From contig CBDETC010000002.1 in the NCBI GenBank assembly GCA_965242845.1, positions 930,001 through 994,000 on the forward strand: a DNA stretch of 64,000 nt, read 5' to 3'. How positions within the stretch are numbered: position 1 is the stretch's first letter; every line of letters starts with the position of its first letter. This document shows, one piece after another, positions 18,241 through 27,500 of the stretch. Below the pieces are notes generated by a model, which saw only the letters and a program-made list of their open reading frames with translations, was not told the DNA's origin and did not search any database. A program made the position numbers and the translations under genes. This DNA comes from RHLJ01 sp965242845. GTDB taxonomy: Bacteria > Bacteroidota > Rhodothermia > Balneolales > Balneolaceae.

Positions 18241-18912
18241 ATGGAACGCATACAGCCAGGTACTTATCAATTTTTATCCGACTTGAACAAAAATAATAAC
18301 CGTGAATGGTTTACTGAAAACAAACCGGTATATCAGCATGCCCATGCCAATATTGCCAACTTCCTTGAAGGGCTTATCGATGAGGTGAAAAAGATAGATA
18401 ACATTGAGAATGAGTCCGGTAAAAAATCGATGTTCCGCATTTACAGAGATGTTCGATTTTCAAAGGATAAGTCACCTTATAAAACTCATCTTGCTGGTTT
18501 TTTAAAACGCGCTACCAAATGGTTACGAGGAGGGTATTACATCCATTTCGCTCCTGGCAGTACGTTTGTTGGGTGTGGATTCTGGCAACCTAACAAAGAT
18601 GATTTAAAACTCATTAGGGAAGAACTGGCCCATGACGCCGAACCACTCCGGTCTATTATGGCAGAGCCAACCTTCAAAAAAACATTTGGAGAGCTTAGAG
18701 GAGATACTGTAGCCACGGCTCCAAGAGGGTATGATAAAGATCATCCTAACATCGACTTAATAAGGCATAAGTCGTTGTACTTCGAGCATCAATTCACCGA
18801 CGAAGAAGTATTTTCTGATGACTTTGTGTATGAAGTTGTTAAAACTTACCTGACTGTCCGTCCCTTCTTCGACTATATGAGCGAGGTGCTAACCAGGCAT
18901 TTTGAGGAATAG
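18241..18912 (+). CDS. DUF2461 domain protein
   Basis: 223 residues with all landmark segments of DUF2461: FLSDLNKNNNREWFTENKPVY, FRIYRDVRFSKDKSPYKTHLAGFL, GGYYIHFAPGSTFVGCGFWQP, APRGYDKDHPNIDLIRHKS. No signal peptide. The family is widespread in Bacteroidota and has no known activity. It converges with the SDR gene, 5 bp between stops. Confidence 0.88.
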   Translation: MERIQPGTYQFLSDLNKNNNREWFTENKPVYQHAHANIANFLEGLIDEVKKIDNIENESGKKSMFRIYRDVRFSKDKSPYKTHLAGFLKRATKWLRGGYYIHFAPGSTFVGCGFWQPNKDDLKLIREELAHDAEPLRSIMAEPTFKKTFGELRGDTVATAPRGYDKDHPNIDLIRHKSLYFEHQFTDEEVFSDDFVYEVVKTYLTVRPFFDYMSEVLTRHFEE

Positions 18913-18917
18913 ATCGA

Positions 18918-19763
18918 TCAATCGATTACCGATTCGCTATACTCCCAAAGCTGTTCTGCGTACTCTTTATTTCGAGCTATTTTTGAAGGGGTTGTAACCT
19001 TGCTGTTCTTGAAATAGGCACCGTTCACTTCTTCTACTTCATCTGATGTTGCGAGGTAAATAGTTGTCTCTGCTCCCTGTCGGTTCGACTTCATAAAAGG
19101 GCCTCCAATCTTCCAGAAAAGTTTAAACGCGCCAGAGCCATTATTACCAAAATTGGAGCGAATTACACCAGGGTGTAGACAGTTAACCGTCACATTTGTT
19201 TCCTTAAGTCTGTCTGCGAGCTCCACAGTAAATAAAATGTTATACAGTTTCGAATTCCCATATGCTGTCCAATTACTGTATCCATTTTTAAGTTGAATGT
19301 TGTCTGGGTCAAAACGCCCACCTTTATGTGCATCTGAGGCAACATTAATGATTCGTGCTTTTTCTGAAGCTTTAAGATGGTCTAGCAGAAGATTAGTAAA
19401 CAGAAAGTATCCAATGTGATTTACCGCAAAGGTGTATTCCAAACCATCTACTGTTTCCTCGTACTTCGCTGCTACAAGCCCATGATTATTTATGAGCATG
19501 TCAATAGTTTGATAAGTCGATTTGATCTTTTCAGCAGCCCTTCGAATCTCCGATTGAATGGAGAAATCACAAAGCACGACCTCTATTCCTCCACCATGTA
19601 CCTCTTCCTGAATTCTTCTTTTCGCTGCCTCTGCCTTGTCTTCATTTCGGCAGACCATCACTACAAATGCTCCTCTTTTAACCAGTTCTTTTGTGGTTTC
19701 AAAGCCAATTCCCGAATTAGCTCCGGTTACTACGCATAGTTTATTATTTAAATCCATAATCAA
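18918..19763 (-). CDS. Short-chain dehydrogenase/reductase (retinol-dehydrogenase-like)
   Basis: About 280 residues, classical SDR. Cofactor motif VVTGANSGIGFET near the N-terminus, structural NNHG, catalytic Ser in INVASDAHKGG and catalytic YGNSK (Tyr-x-x-x-Lys). Arg in VCRNEDKA suggests NADP(H) preference. It most resembles the RDH/WW-domain-oxidoreductase branch. The true start is probably the ATG two codons after the listed TTG (MDLNNK). Substrate unknown. It is divergent from the GroES-like gene. Confidence 0.85.
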   Translation of the reverse strand: MIMDLNNKLCVVTGANSGIGFETTKELVKRGAFVVMVCRNEDKAEAAKRRIQEEVHGGGIEVVLCDFSIQSEIRRAAEKIKSTYQTIDMLINNHGLVAAKYEETVDGLEYTFAVNHIGYFLFTNLLLDHLKASEKARIINVASDAHKGGRFDPDNIQLKNGYSNWTAYGNSKLYNILFTVELADRLKETNVTVNCLHPGVIRSNFGNNGSGAFKLFWKIGGPFMKSNRQGAETTIYLATSDEVEEVNGAYFKNSKVTTPSKIARNKEYAEQLWEYSESVID

Positions 19764-19794
19764 AACCTTAGATCGTTGCTTTGGTTAACATACA

Positions 19795-19828
19795 TTGGAA
19801 CACAAAAGATTCACAATGTGTATCTTTG
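19795..19828 (+). promoter_or_regulatory. Bacteroidota-type promoter of the GroES-like gene
   Basis: TATCTTTG at 19821-19828 matches TAnnTTTG exactly, with TTG at 19795-19797 as a possible -33 element. The ATG is at 19845, leaving a leader of about 10 nt. Confidence 0.55.
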
Positions 19829-19844
19829 ACGAAAAATATTCGGA

Positions 19845-20216
19845 ATGATTCAGGAATATCTTAATTCTATCGACAAATTTGTTGTAGTTGGTGATCGGGT
19901 ACTCATCAAACCCCGGGATATGGAAACACATACACGAAGCGGCTTGGTATTACCTGCTTCGGTAAAGGAGAAAGAGGAAATTCAAAGCGGATATATTTTA
20001 AAAACCGGTCCTGGCTATCCCATTCCGAATCATGATGTGGAAGAGGCCTGGAAAGCTACGGAGGACACTCGTTATATCGGGATGCAGGCTTCGGAAGGTG
20101 ATCTGGCTATTTTCCTAAAAAGTAGATCATTTGAGATAGAGTTTGAAAATGAGAAGTACCTGATAGTTCCACATTCGGCCATCCTGCTACTTATCAGAGA
20201 TGAACATGAAAGGTAG
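19845..20216 (+). CDS. GroES/Cpn10-like co-chaperone
   Basis: 123 residues with the Cpn10 barrel signatures VVVGDRVLIKPRDMETHTRSGLVLP, KEKEEIQSGYILKTGPG and the final KYLIVPHSAILLLIRD. It is longer than canonical GroES (about 97) because of a stretch between residues 60 and 90 (PNHDVEEAWKATEDTRYIG). No groEL gene is adjacent, so it is likely a divergent second copy and not the housekeeping groES. It may cap a chaperonin, or it may have lost that role. Confidence 0.8.
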   Translation: MIQEYLNSIDKFVVVGDRVLIKPRDMETHTRSGLVLPASVKEKEEIQSGYILKTGPGYPIPNHDVEEAWKATEDTRYIGMQASEGDLAIFLKSRSFEIEFENEKYLIVPHSAILLLIRDEHER

Positions 20217-20218
20217 GG

Positions 20219-23218
20219 CTACTTAATCAACACTGCCTTCCTCGTTTTTTCAAACTCTCCAGCCTGAATCCTATATATATAAACTCCGCTACTCAACCCT
20301 TGAGCGTTAAATGTCACCGAATAGCTTCCTGCTAATTGCTCCTTATTAACAAGCTTCGCTACTTCCCTTCCCAGAAGATTGTAGACCGTAATGTTGACTT
20401 TAGAATTTTCTGGAATCGAATAGTTAATGACCGTGGTTGGGTTAAATGGATTAGGGTAATTCTGTTCCAAACTAAACTCGTTAGGAACTCCCGTTGTTTC
20501 TTCTTGCTCATTACTTACATCAATAATCTCGACAAGTTCTAACCCATACATATCTAGTATATCAAGGATAACATCTTCGATTTGTTGGTAGTAGCTTTCA
20601 TCATAATCCTCTAATAGCGGGAGATAGTTTTCTGCTTTAAGAATATTTATATCTGTCTCAGTTTTTTCCTCATAAAAGGATACGAGCTCCGCGTTATTCT
20701 TTGGAGCAGCATTGAGATAGCGACTTATTCGTTCCTCAATGCCTTCAGAGTGAGGATAATCTGAAAGCTCTTCAATTAATTCTTCGGAAGGATGAATCCC
20801 CCAGAAATGAAATAATGGAGCCATATTTACGCCCAACGCCTCAGAGGCATTTCTGATAAAATGATCTCGGGCAATATTCGGTGGTTGAGTTATATCATAA
20901 GGAATGCCGCTTTCTACTTGTTCATCATAAAAGGTTTTATAAATAGCACCCAGTGCTTCCCAACCTCCAAAAAGAGCGGCTATATCTACATATTTCGCAT
21001 AGCCTCTGGCCTGATAGGATAACTGATCAGGCAGAACATCATTTACCAAATCCCAGCCAATTTCTGCTCCTGTTCTGAAGTTTTCGGTTAACATCCAGTC
21101 AATAGCCGCATCCTCCCTGGTAAATGGTTGATAAGACGCCCACTTCATTGCTTCATCAATATCTAATCCCAAAATCTCATTAAGCACAGGAATAGCAGGC
21201 ACATTAACAATGGTTTCAATCTCCATTTCCATAGTTGGGACAAGGTGGGTATGTCCCATTTCATGATATAATGCAGACCAGTCATGGTGATACCACGACT
21301 CTTCATTAAATAAACTGAATGGTGAAAAAGCTCCCTTTAAAATGCCTTCAGATTCGTCTCTACTATATATCCCGGGAGTTTGAGGATATCCGGCAGGATA
21401 AGAACCTCTCGCTGCATTCTTAGTATCAAAAAGAAAGGCCTCCGCTCTTACTCTTTCTAAAGGACGACCAAAGATAGTCGCATATAGGTCCATCACCCTA
21501 TCCCATACTTTCATTACCGTATCGGGTTGGTCTAACGTTCGTATGTCATCAGTCCAAACACTGAACATATACTTATCAGATTCAAAATCCGCAAAGGGAG
21601 CAGGATACTCTCTCATTTCTTCCCATTCTTCGGGGCTTGTTTCCCTTCCTGTACGCAAGGAGAAATAAGGAGATCGCACAGCCCCACCAATTTCAATATC
21701 TATCCATTCTAACTCCGTGTATTGAGGAACCAGTATATATATTCCACCTCCAAAAGGATTAGCAACCTGGAAAGAGGTTTGCTCAATCCTGTAGTCTACA
21801 CTAATTAAGGGTGCTCGGTTTATTGTCGGCCAGGATGAAAAATCCATCCCATGAACACCAAGTCGAACATGGAGACCCGTATTCACAAGAGAGGTATCGA
21901 CGGTAATGGTGATCAACTCACCTGGTGCAGCATAAAAGCCAGTCGGCCGATATATAAAGGAAGATAACTCATCATTTTCGTTTACCTCCATTGCCATCAT
22001 AGAGTACGCCGGGTCTTTTAAGTAGGTAGCATTTATCGAAACTGTCTCAGAGGAAACTCTTTCTGCTGGTTCCTTTATCGGTCCTGGAAACCATTCATGA
22101 ATATCAAAAACAAAACCTTCGAGTAGGTTCATATTTTCGGTTGTATAGGCCTCCCTCATCATCCAGACTCCCAGTTCTAAATAAGTAAGAGTGACGAAAT
22201 CAAAATCCTCTTCTAATGATTTCTCTACTACATAATCAAAATACCCTTCAAACACTGGGTCATGATGGGTATCAAAAGCTTCAACGAACCGGTTGATCGA
22301 ATTAATGGTTAACTCCAGATCACTACCATAGAGGTTACTCCGTAGATCGTTGATTAAATTCTCCTCGGTTTCTATATCATTGAAGGAAGTTATCCCCTCC
22401 AGTTCATCCGAAAAATAATCCAGTGCTAAATTTACGATGCTCGAATTGCCACCTAGCTTAGGAGAGTATATGCGCACATTATCGATTTGCATGTCACTCG
22501 TTTGCTGGCAATAATCCCCTGAAAAACACTGAAAACTTGGCTCGGTATCACGTCCTGCTAAAGCAAACGCCCCAATAAATATTTCTTCTGTATTGATAGA
22601 TTCCAGGAAACGAGTAGGGTCAAAACTTGCCCCATCTATACTTGTGTATATCGATTGGTTAAATGATTGTCCATTAACTCGAAAAGTGAATTCCCCGGCT
22701 TCAAAATCGAAGGTTAAATACAAACTGTGCCAGACATTCATTTTTAAGTCGTGCACGGTCTCTGAAATCTCAATTAATCCTGAACCGATATTAAAAACCG
22801 CTTCAAACTCTCCTGGCCTGAAAGGGTCGTTTACATCCGTGAGACGAACGTGGAATCCCGGAGTATCATAAGACCTGTCTTTATTACCCACAAGATTTCG
22901 CTCACTACCCACATCAGTAGTACCAGTAAGCATGAAATCCATTTCTATTTGAAATGATTTATCTAACTGAATAGCCTCGCTCAACTCAATAGGCAGTTTC
23001 AAATAGTTTTCACCCGTTAGAAATAGGGCTTTGCCAGAGTCGGCATCAACAAAAAGAATGCTATCGGTTGCGAACGGAGTGAAATTTCCATTTTCATCGA
23101 GGACATTCTCCTCGAAATTATAAATGGCTGTCATATCCTCCTGACCAAATGCATAGTCAGAATTAAATAACAGCAAAATTGCAGGGAGCAGATAAAGGTA
23201 GATGGATACGTTCTTCAT
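20219..23218 (-). CDS. Secreted LamG/M60-like metalloprotease with T9SS sorting domain
   Basis: 999 residues: signal peptide, a LamG/concanavalin-like domain (about 40-250; IEMDFMLTG, VWHSLYLTFDFEAGEFTFRVNGQ), an M60/enhancin-like region with zinc motif HEMGH (652-656) followed by Glu residues in TMEMEIET, and a C-terminal ~80-residue type IX sorting domain (NYPNPFNPTT to KTRKAVLIK). M60-like peptidases act on glycosylated proteins such as mucins. The sorting domain implies export by T9SS and release or surface attachment. A perfect 11-bp inverted repeat lies 34 bp before its start. Confidence 0.82.
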   Translation of the reverse strand: MKNVSIYLYLLPAILLLFNSDYAFGQEDMTAIYNFEENVLDENGNFTPFATDSILFVDADSGKALFLTGENYLKLPIELSEAIQLDKSFQIEMDFMLTGTTDVGSERNLVGNKDRSYDTPGFHVRLTDVNDPFRPGEFEAVFNIGSGLIEISETVHDLKMNVWHSLYLTFDFEAGEFTFRVNGQSFNQSIYTSIDGASFDPTRFLESINTEEIFIGAFALAGRDTEPSFQCFSGDYCQQTSDMQIDNVRIYSPKLGGNSSIVNLALDYFSDELEGITSFNDIETEENLINDLRSNLYGSDLELTINSINRFVEAFDTHHDPVFEGYFDYVVEKSLEEDFDFVTLTYLELGVWMMREAYTTENMNLLEGFVFDIHEWFPGPIKEPAERVSSETVSINATYLKDPAYSMMAMEVNENDELSSFIYRPTGFYAAPGELITITVDTSLVNTGLHVRLGVHGMDFSSWPTINRAPLISVDYRIEQTSFQVANPFGGGIYILVPQYTELEWIDIEIGGAVRSPYFSLRTGRETSPEEWEEMREYPAPFADFESDKYMFSVWTDDIRTLDQPDTVMKVWDRVMDLYATIFGRPLERVRAEAFLFDTKNAARGSYPAGYPQTPGIYSRDESEGILKGAFSPFSLFNEESWYHHDWSALYHEMGHTHLVPTMEMEIETIVNVPAIPVLNEILGLDIDEAMKWASYQPFTREDAAIDWMLTENFRTGAEIGWDLVNDVLPDQLSYQARGYAKYVDIAALFGGWEALGAIYKTFYDEQVESGIPYDITQPPNIARDHFIRNASEALGVNMAPLFHFWGIHPSEELIEELSDYPHSEGIEERISRYLNAAPKNNAELVSFYEEKTETDINILKAENYLPLLEDYDESYYQQIEDVILDILDMYGLELVEIIDVSNEQEETTGVPNEFSLEQNYPNPFNPTTVINYSIPENSKVNITVYNLLGREVAKLVNKEQLAGSYSVTFNAQGLSSGVYIYRIQAGEFEKTRKAVLIK

Positions 23219-23491
23219 AAACAGACTTATTTCACTCCTCGGATTCTAAGCTGCCAGATTAATGACCAAGTTAATCTGGCAATAATGAATCATTAAGAGG
23301 TGCAATGAATAGTTTTATTACACTATTATCTACCTGAACGGCTTAATATAATCAGTCTTGAGACTACTACCAATAAGCTATAATAGGAACCGAATTGTGA
23401 CATTTTTATGATTGCTGTCGCACAAACAAAACGTTCTTGCTTTTCTTTTAGTTGTTTGGTTGTTTCAGATACCTATTAACTAATATTATTT
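23219..23491. other. 273-bp divergent intergenic region
   Basis: The largest gap in the window, between divergent secreted-protein genes. It holds a perfect inverted repeat TGCCAGATTAA (23252-23262) / TTAATCTGGCA (23271-23281) with an 8-nt loop, and next to it TAATGA/TCATTA around 23283-23295. There is no U-tract, so an operator or a leader hairpin is more likely than a terminator. No ORF called. Confidence 0.5.
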
Positions 23492-24403
23492 ATGAAACGA
23501 CGTGATTTTCTCTTCAACTCTGCCTTAGTCGGGGCTGGTGCTTTTTTACCATTAAATATTTTATCGAGCACTATTTTTAGGAATAATTTCTCTCTCATTC
23601 GAAGAAACGTGGGGATTTATACCGAGCGCGGAGGTACTATTGGCTGGCTTTTAAATGATGACGCGCTAGTAGCTGTTGATTCCCAATTCCCTGATTCTGC
23701 AGCTAATTGTATTACTGGGTTAAAAGAGCGAACCAGCAGAAAAATGGATTATTTAATCAATACCCATCATCATGGCGATCATACTGCTGGTAATTCCGCG
23801 TTCAAGGATTTCACTACACATATTGTGGCTCACGAAAATGTACCTGGTTATCAAATAGCTGCGGCAGAACAGAGGGGACAGGAAGCTGTCGATGCCCAGG
23901 TAGTTGCTGATTTAACTTATTCAGATAAATGGAGCCAGGAAGTAGGCGATGAAACTGTACACGCTACTTATTATGGTCGTGCCCATACCGGAGGTGATTC
24001 TGTTGTTTATTTCGAGAATGCCAATGTTGCCCATATGGGAGATTTAGTGTTCAATCGAGCCTATCCATATATCGATCCGGGTGCAGGTGCATTAATAAAG
24101 AATTGGGTAGAAGTATTACGAACTACCGCTAACGAATTACCAGCAGATGCTATTTATATTTGTGGACACGCAACTGCCAAATATGGTATTCAGGCTTCAA
24201 AAGGAGATATTTTGCGAAAAAGTGATTTTCTAGAAGAGCTTTTGATGTTCACTCAAAAAGGAATTGATGAGGGCAAATCTAAAGAAGAGATTGCCACCAG
24301 TGTCGAAGTTCTTCCTGGATTCGATGACTTTGAACCATTAGGAGCTCGATTAAACCTGGCCTTCTGCATCAATACCGCTTATGACGAACTCACCTCAAGC
24401 TAG
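23492..24403 (+). CDS. Tat-exported MBL-fold metallo-hydrolase
   Basis: 303 residues. The N-terminus KRRDFLFNSALVGAGAFLPLN is a twin-arginine signal, so the folded, metal-loaded enzyme is probably exported to the periplasm. Metallo-beta-lactamase motif NTHHHGDHTAGN (H92, H94, D96, H97), a further HTGGDSVVYF and a final GHATAKYG supply the remaining metal ligands. It resembles periplasmic hydrolases of the class B / SoxH-like type. Substrate not determinable. The 3' end overlaps the next small gene. Confidence 0.87.
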   Translation: MKRRDFLFNSALVGAGAFLPLNILSSTIFRNNFSLIRRNVGIYTERGGTIGWLLNDDALVAVDSQFPDSAANCITGLKERTSRKMDYLINTHHHGDHTAGNSAFKDFTTHIVAHENVPGYQIAAAEQRGQEAVDAQVVADLTYSDKWSQEVGDETVHATYYGRAHTGGDSVVYFENANVAHMGDLVFNRAYPYIDPGAGALIKNWVEVLRTTANELPADAIYICGHATAKYGIQASKGDILRKSDFLEELLMFTQKGIDEGKSKEEIATSVEVLPGFDDFEPLGARLNLAFCINTAYDELTSS

Positions 24404-24566
24404 TACTACATCGGAAGCGGGGAAAGATCAGGCTCAGCTGCCCAGAAGGTGTATCTATTGCGGGCAGTATGCCGAACTTGTATGGGTTCACGGGCATGGA
24501 CAGTGTACAGCTTGTGGAGTTAACACCGATGAGTGTTGCCGAGGTGAGCAATGCGGGTTTAATTAG
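24381..24566 (+). CDS. Small Cys-rich zinc-ribbon-like protein
   Basis: 61 residues, overlapping the preceding gene by 23 bp in another frame. It has two CxxC pairs (CIYCGQYAELVW and CTACGVNTDECC), a His pair (VHGHGQ) and a final CRGEQC, so it very probably binds zinc or an Fe-S cluster. I recall similar small proteins in Bacteroidota but no function. The overlap suggests translational coupling to the MBL-fold gene. Convergent with tamB, overlapping it by 4 bp. Confidence 0.7.
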   Translation: MTNSPQASTTSEAGKDQAQLPRRCIYCGQYAELVWVHGHGQCTACGVNTDECCRGEQCGFN

Positions 24567-27500
24567 TAGTCGAACTGATACCTGAGATCTATTCCGTTTC
24601 GGGTATCCGCACTTTGGGTAACTATCAGGTCCACGTATCTGGAAAGAATATATTCCAGCTGGAAAAGTGTTCTAGGTGTTGACCCCGAAATCTCATTTAT
24701 AATAGCAAAAAAGGTACGTTCATTCAGGTACCATCCCGTTTTTATAGATGTGCTTCCGGTTGTACTTGTGTTATCAATTTGAACTACATCTACCCCTAGC
24801 TCTCTGGTGGCCAGGGCTTCCACTTCATCTAGTAGCACATCCGTTAAGATATTTCTTGTTGATGTGTTACTGTTAACAGCCAGTATTTGCTGCCATGATT
24901 CTACACAAGGATTAGCGAATAATGTATAGCAGATAACTTCCTGCTCTTCCATTTCGGGATTGCTCTCAAAACGGAATTGAGGTTCTTTTTGAGTTCCCTC
25001 GATAATGTAGAATAACTCGATAGACTCTCCTTTTTGACGAGTTGGGGGGATGTACTTCCCCCTTACGAATAATTCAGGATCATCAACAGGACCACTGAAT
25101 ATGAAGCTCGATTCTTCCATGGTAAATATTTTGCCCAGGGGTCTCATATACCCTTCCCTTCCTTCGAGAGAACCAAACAAAGAAAGCTCTTCATTAGTAG
25201 GCTTTTGAACATCCAGATTGCCTGTTAATTCGATCTCCATATCAGGATAGTTTGCATTCCGAACATAGAAGTCCCTTTGTATTTCAATTTCCATATCTAT
25301 GCTTAAAGAATCATAGGGACTAAAGGACGAAGCCTCTTCTCCTTCTAGCAAGACCTCCTCTACTGAGTTCTCACCAAAGTCTTGTAATCTATAAAACCCG
25401 CTTCTTACGGTTATCTCTCCACTAGCCTCGGGAGTCACTGCCTTCCCTTTAAGTCCACTTCTTAAATCGATGACCATGTTGTAGTCGTTGGTATTCGCTA
25501 GTCTAAACTGATTGGCCCATATGTTTAAATCTAGGGTCTCCGGGTAAATACCTTCCAGTAAAATGGCTCCTTCAGCATTGAGGCTTCCACTCCCGCTTTT
25601 CATATGAAATTCATTAACGGCCAATCCTTCCTGTGTGAACTCCAAATTGGAGCGGATATCAGTTAATGTAATACCTGCATTTGGAACCGTTACTTCCGAA
25701 TCTGTAAGTCTTAGATACCCCGTGGGAACCAAATTGTCTTTATTGCCTTGTAAGATGATTTCAGCATCTAAACTTCCAGTCAACCCTCTCATGTATTCCT
25801 CATCAAGAAAGTCATTAAGTACTGCTAGATTGAACGCATCTGTTTTTGCATAAATCAGGATGTCATCCTCTTCATCAGGAAGTACTACTTCAAAACTCCT
25901 GAAGTCATATTCTAACGGGTAAACTACGTCGATGTCCGCTGCGCGTTGATTTCCAGTCATTACTGATGCCTCTAATCGTAGTCCTCCTTGCTGGATATCA
26001 TAATTAAAACTTGCTATGGCTGAATCAACAGTAATACCAGATAGGGTAGGATCATCTAATTCAAATTCTCCCTGGAAATCAGGATCACCTGCTGTACCAC
26101 TCATTGTTCCGTCGAAACTTAATATCCCGTCGGTATCAGTAATACCAAATTCGGTGAGAAAAGTCTTAAACCGAGCTAGCTCCGAAGGTTTAACACTCAA
26201 TGAACCTTCCACGGGTTGGGCAAAAAAATCGTCGTCCATTTCTTCTGGCCTGCCAAGTACAAAAGGGACATCCAGGTTTCCAACCACGCGGTCTTCTCCA
26301 TCCCAATTTATAACTCCAGTAGCCTCAAGTCGTTCTCTCAGGATTTCGAATTGAAGGGTTAGCAAATCCGCTTCTAACTCGCCGTACTTTAATCGTTCAA
26401 GGCTTAGGGCTCCATTTCCTGTCGTCTCTTCTGATGATTTGTTCACAACGAAATCACCTGAAAGCACTCCATCAATGAATCGCTCTCCGAAAATTACTTC
26501 CAGCAATAAACCTACGTCAAAATTCTGTCCCTGAACCCATCCATATTGTTCCAGGCTATCTGCATAAGGAATAGCCAAGGCCAGGAAAGCACCTCCAGTC
26601 GAAATCAGATCCAAGGTATCGGTACTAATGGATTCTTCCAGAACCTGAACGTTGAATGGTCGTGTTATTGAAAGTTCTGAGTCATTCGTGATAAAGTCGA
26701 ATTTATCGAAGCGAGTTTTGATTAGCTCCTCGGAAACATCAGCTATTATTACCCCTTCCTGAACTAAACGCCCCCGATCACTGCCGACGATTTCAAGACT
26801 AAAATCCGCGTCCAGTGTATCCTCACTTGCAATCCCTTCTGAAATAAGATTGATATCCTGAAAAGTAATTCCTTTAATTAATGGTTGCTGGATATCAAGA
26901 TTTAAATCAAAGTGTTCGAAGTCCTTCATTTGTACAACTACATCACCAACTATTTGGGAAGAGGTAAATACACTATCAAAACGGATGTCTTCCAGATCGA
27001 GGTTCATAGTCCCGGCTAAGACACCTGTTGTATCCTGAGTTACTCTCCCTCTGAATACCCCCTCTGCACTCAATCTATCCGCACCAACTAATGGCGCTAA
27101 AGGTTGAATATTTTTCACTAGTAGATCGGCATTCAACCAGTTTTCAGGGTCGGTTTCGTCAGTTACATTTTTTCTTCCTGTAAAAAACCCATCTGCTATA
27201 TCACTACGCAGCCTTCCTTCACTAATATCCAACACGCCCTTTGAGAAATGAAGCGAAGCCATTACTTCTTCCAAAGCAGCGCCATTTACGATACTTGAAG
27301 TGATATGCATTTCAGCCGAAATGGAACATTCTTCAAAATCTAATCCCTCGCCTTCTCCATTAATATCAATATTGATGTGGGTTGGGAGTTCACTTAGTTC
27401 TTCAAATGAACTTGCATCAAAGCCTTCCGAAGATATACTGTAAGTGTATGTGGGTTGATCGGTTAAGAAGTCCAATAATGTTACGTTCAGATCGATTCCG

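Noticed and set aside
19416..19739. 107-codon plus-strand frame inside the SDR gene
   Set aside because: The opposite strand carries complete SDR motifs; this frame has no recognisable domain or promoter.
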